Shown: positions 24,745 to 34,578, counted from the first letter of the stretch. The stretch is 64,000 nt of DNA from an uncultured Eubacteriales bacterium (GCA_934489945.1 CAKSSY010000002.1:1-64000); one strand, 5' to 3'. Made by a program: numbers and translations. The notes: generated by a model not told the origin, from the sequence alone.

Positions 24745-24981
24745 TTACTCAACAATATATTTCTTGATTTTTTCCAAAAGTTCATCTGCCGCCTTGTCGT
24801 CTGCCTGAACCGTCATCTTGATAGGAGAAAGAAGATCCAGACTGAAAATACCCATAATGGACTTGCCATCCACTACATAACGACCCGAGGAAAGGTCTAC
24901 CTCTCCTTCAAATGCGGCAATATCGTTAACAAATTCGCGGACATCCGCAATGGTAGAAAGACGAATATTTGCTGTTTTCAT
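24745..24981 (-). CDS. HPr-like protein lacking the phosphorylatable histidine
   Basis: 78 residues from ATG at 24981 with a strong GGAGGAAA. The length, fold pattern and VVDGKSIMGIFSLDL (Ser46 region of HPr) identify the HPr family. The usual GLHARPA segment with His15 is replaced by STIADVREF, so it cannot carry phosphate from enzyme I. A regulatory role through the conserved serine is possible. It follows the leucine-rich-repeat lipoprotein gene by 27 bp on the same strand. Confidence 0.85.
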   Translation of the reverse strand: MKTANIRLSTIADVREFVNDIAAFEGEVDLSSGRYVVDGKSIMGIFSLDLLSPIKMTVQADDKAADELLEKIKKYIVE

Positions 24982-25008
24982 AATGATTTCCTCCAAATCT
25001 AATTCAAA

Positions 25009-26913
25009 TTATTTTCCAAATACGGGAGCAACATCAAACAAACAAAGATTGGTAAAATCCTTACCGTCCACATATTCCTCCGTAGCACCGATCTTCACCT
25101 TTGCCCAATCGGCGGCACTGCCGTTGAAACGAAGCGTCTTCAAGGACTCACACCCATCGAAAGCCCACTTGCCGATTGCCGTAATACTTTGACCGAGTGT
25201 CAGGTTTTCAAGATCAAAGCAATAGTAGAAGACGTCCTCCGGAATTTCACCGGCAATATCCACCGTGATGTCCTTCAGATGATAACACGCCATAAATGCG
25301 CCCACACCTAATACTTTGACCGAGTCGGGGATTTTAAGTTCGGTAAGCCCCGTACAATATTCAAACGCCTTGGTGCCAATTGCGGAAAGCGAGGAACCGA
25401 AGTTCAGCTTTTCGATTTTCACACAACGGTAAAAAGCGGAATTGCCGATTGTAACAACAGAGGAAATATCCGGGGTTTCAAGATTGACACACTCGTAAAA
25501 CGCATTTCTTCCGATTGTTTTGACCGCCGAAAGATCAATCTTTTTCAAACCTTTGACTCCCGAAAAAGCCTCATCCCCAATATCCGTAATCTTGCCTTTG
25601 ATTTCCAGATCTGTCAAAGAAACGCATCCCGAAAGAAGTCTTGCGGGAATCTTGGTCAAGGTTTCGGGAAGGGTAAGTGCGTTAAGACTCTTGCAGTTGG
25701 CAAACGCGCCGACCCCGAGCGTTTTCAGAGAGGTCGGAATATTCAGCTCCTTCAGATTGACACAGTCAAGAAACGCCTCATCTCCAATAGATGTAACCTT
25801 GTCACTCATGTGAAATTCGACAAGTGCCTCGCACCCGGCAAACTCCTTATATCCAATGGAAGTAATAGCGTCACCGAAGCGGATCTTCTGCAAAGCCGTG
25901 CAGCCGGAAATCGAACCTGCGCCGAGAGATGTCACGTTGTCCCCGAAGGTGATGGCTGCCAATTTGCTACAGTTCTGGAATGCGCCGTCGCCGACTTTCC
26001 GAAGGGTGTTCGGCAAATCCAGTGTTGTAACGGCAACGCAGTCACGAAACGCATAGTTTCCGACACTTTCCAACGCCGTAGGAACATTTACGGAAGTCAA
26101 AGCGGCACAACCGTCGAAAGCACGCTCACCAATTGCAGTAACCCCTGTCGGAAGTCCGACAGATTCAAGAGCCGTACAGCCGGTAAAACAATTTTCCGGA
26201 ATCGCCGTAACCGCCCCGGGAATCACACAAGCCTTAAGTGAAATGCAATTTTCAAACGCCGATGCTCCGATAGAGGTAACACCGTCCGGCAGTTCCACAT
26301 TTGTCAGTCTGGTACAATTCTTAAACGCCTCGTCGGAAATTTTCGTCACCGAAGAGGGAATTTTCACCGATGTCAGCACATCGGTAGCACGGCAACCGCC
26401 ACCGAAAAGATGCTTGTATGCCTCAAGCAGTTTTTCCGTCGTAAAATCAGGGCAGGAGTCTGTTATGTACTTGGAAAGGGACGCGCGCTCCGAATCAAAG
26501 TTTTTGGCGTAATCAAAACAATAGACCTCTGTGCCGTCGTCCAGAGTCTGCGTTTTATAATAGATCATAAATTTGTTGTAGGCAAAAGAATTTTTTTCTT
26601 TCATGGGAGTCAGAACCAAATTGTCAAAATCTTCTTTGCCGATCATCATCGGAGCAAGATATTCGACACTGACCGTGCCGAACGCAAATTTCCCGATTTC
26701 CGTGACCTTGTCACCTGCAGGGCTCTTTTCGGGAATCACGATTTCACTTACCTCGCCCAAATTGCCGATTCCCGCCACATAGCAGGTACCGTCACCATTG
26801 CTGACGAACTCCAATCCGTCACCTTTGACATTCGGTTTGGTGTCATTGCAGGCAGACACTGCCAGCAACATCAACAGAACAAAGAGCACAGCGAGAAAAT
26901 TCTTCATATTCAT
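25009..26913 (-). CDS. BspA-type leucine-rich repeat lipoprotein
   Basis: 634 residues from ATG at 26913 (GGAGGCAACA upstream). A lipoprotein signal peptide ends at LLAVSAC, so the mature protein should be lipid-anchored through that cysteine on the outer face. From about residue 215 there are some sixteen LRR_5 units of about 23 residues (pattern IPxxVTxIGxxAFxxCxxLxxV). The family includes Bacteroides and Treponema BspA adhesins and is common in gut Firmicutes. The repeats are too diverged at DNA level to count as simple tandem repeats. It has a strong promoter. Confidence 0.93.
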   Translation of the reverse strand: MNMKNFLAVLFVLLMLLAVSACNDTKPNVKGDGLEFVSNGDGTCYVAGIGNLGEVSEIVIPEKSPAGDKVTEIGKFAFGTVSVEYLAPMMIGKEDFDNLVLTPMKEKNSFAYNKFMIYYKTQTLDDGTEVYCFDYAKNFDSERASLSKYITDSCPDFTTEKLLEAYKHLFGGGCRATDVLTSVKIPSSVTKISDEAFKNCTRLTNVELPDGVTSIGASAFENCISLKACVIPGAVTAIPENCFTGCTALESVGLPTGVTAIGERAFDGCAALTSVNVPTALESVGNYAFRDCVAVTTLDLPNTLRKVGDGAFQNCSKLAAITFGDNVTSLGAGSISGCTALQKIRFGDAITSIGYKEFAGCEALVEFHMSDKVTSIGDEAFLDCVNLKELNIPTSLKTLGVGAFANCKSLNALTLPETLTKIPARLLSGCVSLTDLEIKGKITDIGDEAFSGVKGLKKIDLSAVKTIGRNAFYECVNLETPDISSVVTIGNSAFYRCVKIEKLNFGSSLSAIGTKAFEYCTGLTELKIPDSVKVLGVGAFMACYHLKDITVDIAGEIPEDVFYYCFDLENLTLGQSITAIGKWAFDGCESLKTLRFNGSAADWAKVKIGATEEYVDGKDFTNLCLFDVAPVFGK

Positions 26914-26952
26914 TGTTGCCTCCATTTCATTCCTGAACATCACATTTAATTC

Positions 26953-26981
26953 ATTATACAAGATTTTTCCTTGCTTGTCAA
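26953..26981 (-). promoter_or_regulatory. promoter of the LRR lipoprotein gene
   Basis: Minus-strand TTGACA (26981-26976), 17-bp spacer and TATAAT (26958-26953), a consensus sigma-A promoter. Confidence 0.92.
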
Positions 26982-27004
26982 GGAGGAAAGCTCACCGTCC
27001 CATT

Positions 27005-27763
27005 TTATTTTTTCTGTTGCCTGCACCAGATTTTCATAACCAGACGATGCGGCAGAAGTTTGGTAAAAAACACCTGTATGCGGATACGCAGTCCGCATAT
27101 CGAAACATCCTTCCCGCGTTTCATGTCTTTCAGAGCGCGGATCACAACCTCATCGGGGTTGTAAAAATGATTGTAGTAGGTGATAGTATCGTCGGTAACG
27201 GCATGATCGAAAAATTCGGTTCTTACCCATCCGGGACAAACGGCAAGTGCGCGGATGCCCCGTGCCTTCAATTCCACATTCAAAGACCTTGTAAAACTCA
27301 GAACAAACGCCTTCGTTGCACCGTAAACATTGATATACGGCACCGGCTGGAAGGAAGAAAGGGAGGCAATTTCATAGATTCTTCCTCCCGCCGTCATATA
27401 AGGAAGCGTAAGATATGTCATAGCAACAAGAGCTTTGTCGTTCAGGTCGATCATGGAGAGCTGTGTGTCAAGGGGAATCCGGAAGAATTCCCCGAATTTT
27501 CCGAAACCGCTCCCGTTAACCAAAACCGCCACCTCCGGCATTTCCTTCTCCAATGCGGCGGCATATTCCTCAAGACAAGCACGCTCCGTCAAATCCAGTG
27601 TCATCGGCCGCAGATGAGCTCTCACCGTTCCGCCAAGCGACTCCAGCCGCTCCAACCTTCTGGCAATTACCCATATCTCGTCAAAATTCTCTTCGGCATC
27701 TATCCGACGGACAAACTCACGTCCCATGCCGGATGACGCGCCGGTAATGACAGCAATTTTCAT
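27005..27763 (-). CDS. short-chain dehydrogenase/reductase
   Basis: 252 residues with the NAD(P) motif TGASSGMGREF, NGSGFG in place of the usual NNAG, a catalytic Ser in ASLSSF and YGATK. The last about 40 residues are basic (MKIWCRQQKK) and may touch the membrane. Substrate unknown; some relatives act on acyl chains or ketones. It is the last gene of the leftward mreB-AKR-PFK-SDR string, 10 bp after the PFK stop. Confidence 0.92.
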   Translation of the reverse strand: MKIAVITGASSGMGREFVRRIDAEENFDEIWVIARRLERLESLGGTVRAHLRPMTLDLTERACLEEYAAALEKEMPEVAVLVNGSGFGKFGEFFRIPLDTQLSMIDLNDKALVAMTYLTLPYMTAGGRIYEIASLSSFQPVPYINVYGATKAFVLSFTRSLNVELKARGIRALAVCPGWVRTEFFDHAVTDDTITYYNHFYNPDEVVIRALKDMKRGKDVSICGLRIRIQVFFTKLLPHRLVMKIWCRQQKK

Positions 27764-27773
27764 ATTTTTCCTT

Positions 27774-29006
27774 TCAGATCACACAATGAACCGGCAGTCC
27801 GTCCCGGTAAAGCGGCTGTCGTTCTCCGCGAATAAGAGGAAGCAAATAACGACAGCAAGCATCCGTAACATTGTTGCCGCGGGCATTGATGAATTCATCG
27901 GGGACAAATTTTACCTTGTTGGCAATCCCGGCAATATCCGCGGAGCCGATCCTGGAAAGATACGGTTCGTCCGAAATGCGATCAATCACCATCATCACAC
28001 GGCTTTTCCCGTCAAGTGCCGCCGCCACGGCGGCTTTCCCGACGCGAACCGACTCTTCAATATCGGTTGCCGATGCCAAATGTCCCGCGCAACGTTGAGG
28101 AAGATTCAGCTCAACCGAGCGAACCTTGCATCCGATTTCATTCTGGATGGCATTTTCCAGCATTTTTCCCGTACCGGAAAGATACCGGTGACCGAACACA
28201 TCCGTAGCACCGCTCTGTGTCCCCTCGCCGACATATCTGCCGTCGGCAAACCGAAGCCCCTCCGAGACCGCCACCACCACATTCGGCTTTTGCTTCAGTT
28301 TTTCCCGTACGTCCTCAAAAAATTCTTCCATATTGAAATTTCTCTCGGGCAGATAAACAAAATCGGGAGCAACACCGTTCACCACTCTGCCGATTGCCGA
28401 TGCAGCCGTCAGCCATCCCGCGTCTCTTCCCATAATTTCGGCAATTGTAACAGCAGGTTTTGTATAGACCGCGCAATCCCGGATGATTTCGGAAACCGTA
28501 ACGGCAATATATTTCGCCGCCGAACCGTAACCCGGCGTGTGATCGGTACCAACAAGATCGTTATCAATGGTCTTCGGAACTCCGATCAGACGCATTTCAT
28601 AGTCGTTGGTCCTAGAATATTCCGACAATTTGGCAACGGTGTCCATGGAATCGTTGCCACCGATATAAAAGAAATAACGGATGTTGTATTTACGAAAAAT
28701 CGAAAAGATTCTTTCATAGAACGCCGGATTCTCCGCCACAGGCGGGAGTTTCCGTCGACAGGAACCGAGTGCCGCCGCAGGTGTGTTTTCGAGCATCGTG
28801 ATCTCGCTCTCGTCTGCAAAACGTGCCGAAAGATTGATCAGACGTTCTTCCGAGAACCCCTCCATGCCGTTTTTCATGCCGTAAAGTGTAACATCGCGTT
28901 CCACACGGAAAGCACGCAAAATACCGGCAAGTGTAGCATTGATGGCGGCGGTCGGGCCGCCCGATTGTCCGACAACAGCATTTCCCTTCAGGATTTTTTC
29001 ACTCAT
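27774..29006 (-). CDS. pfp: 6-phosphofructokinase, pyrophosphate-dependent type
   Basis: 410 residues. GQSGGPTAAINAT, FYIGGNDSMDT, GVPKTIDNDL, TVAEIMGRDAGWL-like (TIAEIMGRDAGWLTAAS) and GTQSGATDVFGH identify the PFK family. Asp after GGN and Lys in PKTIDND, where ATP enzymes have Gly and Gly, indicate PPi as phosphoryl donor. It catalyses fructose-6-phosphate to fructose-1,6-bisphosphate reversibly. It follows the aldo/keto reductase by 6 bp. GGAGAA precedes the start. Confidence 0.93.
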   Translation of the reverse strand: MSEKILKGNAVVGQSGGPTAAINATLAGILRAFRVERDVTLYGMKNGMEGFSEERLINLSARFADESEITMLENTPAAALGSCRRKLPPVAENPAFYERIFSIFRKYNIRYFFYIGGNDSMDTVAKLSEYSRTNDYEMRLIGVPKTIDNDLVGTDHTPGYGSAAKYIAVTVSEIIRDCAVYTKPAVTIAEIMGRDAGWLTAASAIGRVVNGVAPDFVYLPERNFNMEEFFEDVREKLKQKPNVVVAVSEGLRFADGRYVGEGTQSGATDVFGHRYLSGTGKMLENAIQNEIGCKVRSVELNLPQRCAGHLASATDIEESVRVGKAAVAAALDGKSRVMMVIDRISDEPYLSRIGSADIAGIANKVKFVPDEFINARGNNVTDACCRYLLPLIRGERQPLYRDGLPVHCVI

Positions 29007-29012
29007 ATCGCT

Positions 29013-30020
29013 TTATTCTCCGAATTCCATAGCACTTTTTTCCATCATCTGACGAATCGGCAATTGGTACGGACACCTCGTTTCGCAAATGCCGCAACCA
29101 ATGCAGGCGGAAGCCTTGACAGAAAGTGTAGCATACCGCTCCCGCGCCCATTTTTCAAGATCGTAACGCTCCAGATACCCCGAAAACAGAAAAACACTCG
29201 GAATGGAGATGCCGACCGTGCAGGGAGCGCAATAGTTGCAACGGCGACAAAAAACGGTTCCCAAAGAATCCCGTATTTTTCCGATTCTTTCCCTCTCCTC
29301 GGGGGAAAGCGGCGAAACGTCCGAAACCGCGTCACAGTCAGCATCCACCTCATCGGGTGTTGCCATGCCGGGAATAACCACGCTCACCGCGGGATTCTGA
29401 CAAATAAAACGCAAAGCCAACCGCGCATCTTCAATCGCGCCGCCGGCAAGCGGCTTCATGCAGATAAATCCGATGTTTTTCTTTTCGCACTCGGCAATCA
29501 GTTCCTCGCCCTGCCTCTCTACAATGTTGTAGGGAAACATAATCGTTTCAACAAAATCCAGCTCCAAAGCCCGTCGAAACGTTTCCAAGGAATGCGCGGT
29601 AAGTCCGATATGGCGGATTTTTCCTTCGCGTTTTGCCTCAAGAAGAGCATCAAGCCCGCTGCCCGGCTTGCAAAAATCATCAAGCTGTTCAACCGGAATA
29701 TTATGAATCTGGTAAAGATCCAGATAATCGGTCTTCAATTTTGCCAAAGAGTCCTCAATGTCCGCCCGAAGTGCCTCGTATGTCCGAGCCATGCTCTTGG
29801 AAGCCAGTATAAACTTGTCGCGTCTGCCCCGGATCGCATCGCCGATTCGTTCCTCGCTCACTGTATATGCCTTTGCCGTGTCAACAAAATTGATTCCTTT
29901 TTCCAATAACCTGTCAAACAATTCCACAGCACCGGCTTTGTCGGTTTTCTGAATCGGAATTCCCCCGAATCCCATTGCCGACACTTTGAGTCCTGTTTTG
30001 CCGAGAATATGATATTCCAT
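29013..30020 (-). CDS. aldo/keto reductase with C-terminal [4Fe-4S] domain
   Basis: 335 residues from ATG at 30020; the ribosome site is weak (GGTGGA, 11 nt upstream), so a start further upstream is possible. The TIM barrel carries MGFGGIPIQ, FVDTAKAYTVSEERIGDAI and YLDLYQIHNI. The C-terminal 70 residues have eight Cys, including CRRCNYCAPC and CIGCGICETRCPY, enough for one or two Fe-S clusters. This architecture is common in anaerobes, where ferredoxin-linked reduction is suspected; substrate unknown. Confidence 0.92.
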   Translation of the reverse strand: MEYHILGKTGLKVSAMGFGGIPIQKTDKAGAVELFDRLLEKGINFVDTAKAYTVSEERIGDAIRGRRDKFILASKSMARTYEALRADIEDSLAKLKTDYLDLYQIHNIPVEQLDDFCKPGSGLDALLEAKREGKIRHIGLTAHSLETFRRALELDFVETIMFPYNIVERQGEELIAECEKKNIGFICMKPLAGGAIEDARLALRFICQNPAVSVVIPGMATPDEVDADCDAVSDVSPLSPEERERIGKIRDSLGTVFCRRCNYCAPCTVGISIPSVFLFSGYLERYDLEKWARERYATLSVKASACIGCGICETRCPYQLPIRQMMEKSAMEFGE

Positions 30021-30083
30021 TTGCAGAATCCATCCACCCTTTCCAATACTTTCCGCACACATTCGCCCACGGCAAAGTACAAG

Positions 30084-31145
30084 TCATTTTCTTTTTTCCC
30101 GTTCTGCCGAGAGATTGATTGCCCCCTCCTGCAGGTATTCGAGATTTTCCAGCCGGATTGCCGTGCCCAGTGCCACACACTCAATGGGATGCTCTGCCAC
30201 ACGGGCAGGAATTCCCGTAATTTTCCCGATCAGTGTGTCCAGTCCGCGCAACAGACTGCCGCCTCCGGTCATCACAATCCCATTCTCCATAATGTCGCCC
30301 ACAAGTTCCGGCGGCGTCCTGGCAATCACGGAGCAAACCGCGTCAATCACTGCCGTAATCGGTTCGGCAAGTGCCTCCAGCATTTCGCGGGAGGAAAGAC
30401 GTACCACATCCGGCAATCCCGTCCTGACGTTTCTGCCATGATATTCCTTTACGATTTCGGGAGAGTGATCGTACACCGCACCGATTTCGCGTTTGATCTG
30501 CTCGGCGATTGTCTCACCGATCAGAATATTGTACTTGGTACGGGTATATCGCATGATGGCTTCGTCGAATTTGTCACCGGCAATCTTGATTGATTCCGAA
30601 ACCACCACTTCGTCAAGTGAGAGTACCGCAATATCGGTCGTCCCGCCGCCGATATCGACAATCATCTTGCCGTTCGGTTCGGAAATATCCAGCCCCGCAC
30701 CGATTGCCGCCGCAACGGGTTCTTCAATCAAATACGTCTGACGTGCCCCAGCCCCCGTGGCCGCGTCAATCACAGCACACTCTTCCACCTCGGTAGCACC
30801 GGTCGGAATGCAAATCATAACCCGCGGCTTGATAAGAGAGTTTCCGCAAGCACGACGGATAAAATAATCCACCATTTTCAGCGACACCTGATATTTGTTG
30901 ATTACCCCCTCGCGCAACGGTCTTACCACCTCAAGATTTTCCGGTGTCCGTCCTGCCATTTTCAATGCGGCATACCCCACTCTTACAATCTTGTCGGTTC
31001 CCTTTTCCACCACAGCGACAGAGGGTTCACGAAGAACAATTCCCCTACCTCTGACAGTAACGAGGACGCTTGCCGTACCGAGATCAATCCCGACATCATT
31101 GCAAACGATCCGCCCCTTGATTTTCTGAAATACGTTTTCTGCCAT
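30084..31145 (-). CDS. mreB: MreB/Mbl family rod-shape actin homologue
   Basis: 353 residues with actin-type ATPase motifs: DVGIDLGTASVLVTVRGRG (phosphate 1), PTGATEVEECAV, LIEEPVAAAIGAGLDI, MIVDIGGGTTDIAVLSL (phosphate 2) and VMTGGGSLLRGLD (adenosine). It polymerises under the membrane to guide wall synthesis. There is no mreC or mreD beside it, so it could be an mbl-type paralogue. It heads a leftward unit with AKR, PFK and SDR genes behind a strong promoter. Confidence 0.95.
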   Translation of the reverse strand: MAENVFQKIKGRIVCNDVGIDLGTASVLVTVRGRGIVLREPSVAVVEKGTDKIVRVGYAALKMAGRTPENLEVVRPLREGVINKYQVSLKMVDYFIRRACGNSLIKPRVMICIPTGATEVEECAVIDAATGAGARQTYLIEEPVAAAIGAGLDISEPNGKMIVDIGGGTTDIAVLSLDEVVVSESIKIAGDKFDEAIMRYTRTKYNILIGETIAEQIKREIGAVYDHSPEIVKEYHGRNVRTGLPDVVRLSSREMLEALAEPITAVIDAVCSVIARTPPELVGDIMENGIVMTGGGSLLRGLDTLIGKITGIPARVAEHPIECVALGTAIRLENLEYLQEGAINLSAEREKRK

Positions 31146-31177
31146 AAGCGATCGGCGTCCTCCGTTCCTTTTTCTAC

Positions 31178-31206
31178 ATTATACAATATTTTTGCCGGAT
31201 TTGCAA
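31178..31206 (-). promoter_or_regulatory. promoter of mreB and downstream genes
   Basis: Minus-strand TTGCAA (31206-31201), 17-bp spacer and TATAAT (31183-31178). Confidence 0.85.
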
Positions 31207-31240
31207 CGGAATCGGCGAATTTTTCCTCACGAATCCCGTC

Positions 31241-32017
31241 TCATCCTTTATTTACCGTCCGAGCCACCGTAACGCAGACAATGCGTCCGTGAAATTTCTC
31301 CTTCAGTAGCTTCACGCAGGCGGTAAGAGTCGCTCCCGTCGTTATCACATCGTCCACCAAAAGAATACAGCGGTACTCGCGGTTAAGCGTCTCAAAATCC
31401 TCCTCTTCAAGACAAAATGCACCGTTTGCATTGAGAAATCGCGCATTCTCGCCAAGACGCTTCTGTTCCCGACCGGTAAATCTCCGCCTGCCGACAAGTC
31501 TCAGACAAAGCGTGCCGAGTCGAAGTGCAAGAGCATCTGCCAGATTTTCTGCCTGATCAAATCCGAGTTTCAGGCAGATGTTTTTTCCGCGTGGCACAAA
31601 ACTGACAAGAACCTGTTCATTCGCAATTGCGGCTTCCGAAAGATATTGAAGAATCGGACGCATCAGTTCCCCCGCAAGAAAATCCGTAGCGCGTTTTTCG
31701 TTCTTCCGTTTAATAAAAAGAATCAATCGCCTGCAAACCGAGTCCTGATATTTGTCATAAGGAAGGAGTTTGAGTGTCGCCGCAGCACCCGAGCCCCTCA
31801 GAATTCCGGGCATACAGTTGCATCGGGAATATTCCCGTCCGCACTTCGGACAAACCGCAAGTTCCGCATATTCCCATTTAACGCGACAACTCTCGCAAAG
31901 CGCACGGACTCTCATATCCAAAATATCCTTTTGTAAGAGCACACCGCAAGCACAACATTTTGGAGGATAAAGCAATCGCGAAAGAAAAGAATAAAAATAC
32001 AATTTATCTTTCGACAC
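31241..32017 (-). CDS. comF: ComF family phosphoribosyltransferase-like protein
   Basis: 258 residues. An N-terminal zinc ribbon of Cys pairs (CCACGVLL, CESC, CPKCG, CNC; about 21-70) is followed by a type I phosphoribosyltransferase fold with the PRPP loop CILLVDDVITTGATLTAC near the C-terminus. ComF aids DNA uptake or recombination in competent bacteria, with an uncertain biochemical role. It overlaps the recD2 stop by 14 bases. Confidence 0.92.
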   Translation of the reverse strand: MSKDKLYFYSFLSRLLYPPKCCACGVLLQKDILDMRVRALCESCRVKWEYAELAVCPKCGREYSRCNCMPGILRGSGAAATLKLLPYDKYQDSVCRRLILFIKRKNEKRATDFLAGELMRPILQYLSEAAIANEQVLVSFVPRGKNICLKLGFDQAENLADALALRLGTLCLRLVGRRRFTGREQKRLGENARFLNANGAFCLEEEDFETLNREYRCILLVDDVITTGATLTACVKLLKEKFHGRIVCVTVARTVNKG

Positions 32018-34244
32018 CTTTCATATCGCCTCCCAAATGAAACCCCAGACCTGTATAACGCAAAGCATGACGATCATTCGACACCATAGTAGCAATCACA
32101 TCGGTCTTGCCAACCAGAATCACCATTTTTTGTGCCCGCGTCACCGCCGTGTACAACAAATTCCGTGTCAGAAGCATCGGTGCCGCAGAGTACATCGGAA
32201 TAATCACGACAGGATACTCACTACCCTGACTTTTGTGAACCGTAATCGCGTATGCGTGTTCCAGTTCTTCCAACATCGAAAACTCGTACTGCACCAAGCG
32301 ATCGTCGAAAAAAATGTCCATGATCTTTTCCGACGGTCTTATGCTCCGTATTTCGCCGATATCGCCGTTAAAGATTCCCGTCCCCTTCCGGTTCCCGCGT
32401 TCCCATTCGATTTCATAGTTATTGCGGATTTGCATCACCTTGTCTCCGACACGAAAGAGACGGTCGCGAAACATATATTCCGTCTTGTCAGCCGCCTTCG
32501 GATTGAGAACGCCCTGAAGAAGGCGATTGAGAGAATCGGTTCCACCCTCTCCGCGACGCGATGGAGTAATGACCTGGATCCGGTTCACAATGTCCGCACC
32601 ATATGCCTTGGGCAGGCGATTGCGGCACAAATCGGCGACTGTCGAAGCAATGGAGGCGTCTGTTTCGCGCGAAATAAAGAAAAAATCATTATCCCCCACA
32701 TTCAAAATCGGCATCTCCCCGACGTTAATCCGATGTGCGTTTGTGACAATCAGACTTTTCTGCGCCTGTCGAAACACCTCGGTCAACTCCACCGTAGAAA
32801 ACCTTCCCCCTGCGATCATGTCATGAAGAACATTTCCCGCACCGACCGAGGGCAACTGATCGGCATCTCCAATGAGAATCAGACGGGCACCCGGTTTGAT
32901 CGCCCTCAAAAGCGCATACATCAGATAGGTGTCTGCCATGGAAAATTCGTCAACGATGATAACATTCTCGTCCAGAAAATTGTGTTCATTCCGTAAGAAA
33001 ACCGACTCATCGTTTTTCTCATGGCTGAATTCCAACAAACGATGAATGGTTTTCGCCTCACTGCAAGTCGATTCCGACAGTCGTTTTGCCGCACGTCCCG
33101 TAGGGGCAGCAAGCGCGATCTTCATATCCATGCTGAGGAAAATGCGAAGCAACGCTCTCACCACAGTGGTTTTTCCCGTTCCGGGCCCCCCCGTCAGGAT
33201 CATCACACCACTCGACATAGCATCCACAATCGCCTTTCTCTGCAATGCGGCATATGCCAGATGGCTGCTTTTTTCTTCACGTTCGATAAATCGCCCAATC
33301 TCCTGTATATCGGCACAGATACAGGTTTTGTCCAAAAGCATCAACTTGTCGGCAATAAATTTCTCACACTCGTATGTATGTGCGTCAAAAATGTATTTTT
33401 CCCCGTCAACTGTCATAGAAACAAACAACCCTGCACGAATCAATCCGGTAATCGTCTGTCGGATTTTTTCTCCGTCAACCCCCAGTACACGCGAAGAAGC
33501 CATAATCAGCTTGTCCTCGGGCAAACAGGTATGACCGTTCTGCACCATGTTGTGTGTCAGAACATGACGCACTCCGCCCCTCAAACGCTCAGGCGAATCC
33601 GTATCAAATCCGAGACTGCCGGCAAAGCTGTCAACCTTTTCAAAGCCTATTCCCTCGATTTCGTCACAAAGAATATAGGGATTTTTCCCGGCAAGCTCCA
33701 CGGCATTGGCTCCCCACTTCTGATAGATTCTGACCGTTGCCGCCGCGCCGAAAGCATCACGGAAAAACAACATGGCAGAACGCATTCCCGCTTTGGCTTT
33801 GAAGTCCTCCGCAATTTCCAATGCTTTTTTTCGCGAAACGCCGTTGACCTGCGCCAACCATTCCGGGTGATTTTCCATAACCGAAAACGTATCGGGACCG
33901 AATTCCTTTACAATTCTTGCCGCCAGTTTCGGACCGATTCCCTTGATTACGCCGGAAGCAAGATAGCGAAGCATCGCCGTCTCATCTGCAGGAAGAACAG
34001 ACTCGTACTCCGTCACCGAAAATTGCGTTCCGTACTTGGGATTATGTACCCACTTGCCGTAGACCGTCAGCGTATCGCCCTCCGTCACATAAGGCAAGGT
34101 TCCCACAATGGTAATAACATCTCCCGCGTCAAGAAGGAAATCAAGAATGGCATAGCCGTTTTCCTCGTTGGAATAAACCACGCCCTCCACACTGCCGGTC
34201 AGCATTTCCAACGACTTTCGATCCTCCGACAGATTTCCGTCCAT
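32004..34244 (-). CDS. recD2: RecD2 (RecD/TraA-type) ATP-dependent DNA helicase
   Basis: 746 residues. Order: OB-like N-domain (about 15-90), helix-hairpin-helix repeats (GIKGIGPKLAARIV, VNGVSRKKALEI), then a superfamily 1B helicase with Walker A LTGGPGTGKTTVVRALL (about 350), VIIVDEFSMADTYLM, LIGDADQLPSVGAGNVL and AITVHKSQGSEYPVVI. It unwinds DNA 5' to 3' and works in replication and repair without RecBC. A strong AAGGAGGGG precedes the start. Confidence 0.96.
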   Translation of the reverse strand: MDGNLSEDRKSLEMLTGSVEGVVYSNEENGYAILDFLLDAGDVITIVGTLPYVTEGDTLTVYGKWVHNPKYGTQFSVTEYESVLPADETAMLRYLASGVIKGIGPKLAARIVKEFGPDTFSVMENHPEWLAQVNGVSRKKALEIAEDFKAKAGMRSAMLFFRDAFGAAATVRIYQKWGANAVELAGKNPYILCDEIEGIGFEKVDSFAGSLGFDTDSPERLRGGVRHVLTHNMVQNGHTCLPEDKLIMASSRVLGVDGEKIRQTITGLIRAGLFVSMTVDGEKYIFDAHTYECEKFIADKLMLLDKTCICADIQEIGRFIEREEKSSHLAYAALQRKAIVDAMSSGVMILTGGPGTGKTTVVRALLRIFLSMDMKIALAAPTGRAAKRLSESTCSEAKTIHRLLEFSHEKNDESVFLRNEHNFLDENVIIVDEFSMADTYLMYALLRAIKPGARLILIGDADQLPSVGAGNVLHDMIAGGRFSTVELTEVFRQAQKSLIVTNAHRINVGEMPILNVGDNDFFFISRETDASIASTVADLCRNRLPKAYGADIVNRIQVITPSRRGEGGTDSLNRLLQGVLNPKAADKTEYMFRDRLFRVGDKVMQIRNNYEIEWERGNRKGTGIFNGDIGEIRSIRPSEKIMDIFFDDRLVQYEFSMLEELEHAYAITVHKSQGSEYPVVIIPMYSAAPMLLTRNLLYTAVTRAQKMVILVGKTDVIATMVSNDRHALRYTGLGFHLGGDMKGVER

Positions 34245-34266
34245 TCAATCCCCTCCTTTTCACAGT

Positions 34267-34578
34267 CTAACTCTTTTTCTTTTCTGCCACAATGTGATAA
34301 CGGATATGCCGTCTGTCCAACAGTTCCGTCAGTTCTTTAGTAGCAAGTTCTTCCATAATCAAAACAGATATACGGCTGTCTTCTCGAACAAAATACGCAC
34401 TTTTCGCCTCATCCAGATACATTTCGATCTGATCCGCCACTTCTCTTGAATCCACATCAACCGTCATATGTATTTTGTCACTCCGAAAACAGGTTTCCTC
34501 AATGGCGTGAGCAAATGAATAAAGTCCGAAAACCGTAAAAACCGCCGTAAAAATTTTCAAAACAATCTCAACGTACAT
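34267..34578 (-). CDS. hypothetical small membrane-anchored protein
   Basis: 103 residues. An N-terminal hydrophobic helix (about 4-24, VLKIFTAVFTVFGLYSFAHAI) is followed by a soluble basic/acidic domain ending AEKKKS. No family recognised. GGGAGGGCGG precedes the ATG. It lies between metK and recD2 with small gaps, so it belongs to the SAM-riboswitch transcription unit. Confidence 0.75.
   Translation of the reverse strand: MYVEIVLKIFTAVFTVFGLYSFAHAIEETCFRSDKIHMTVDVDSREVADQIEMYLDEAKSAYFVREDSRISVLIMEELATKELTELLDRRHIRYHIVAEKKKS

Noticed and set aside
25009..26913. Tandem DNA repeat in the leucine-rich-repeat gene
   Set aside because: Repeats are clear at protein level but the DNA units differ too much to call a nucleotide repeat.
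27726..29909. 727-codon plus-strand frame over pfp and the aldo/keto reductase gene
   Set aside because: Composition is Arg/His/Phe rich without domains. Both minus-strand genes beneath it are clear family members with ribosome sites.
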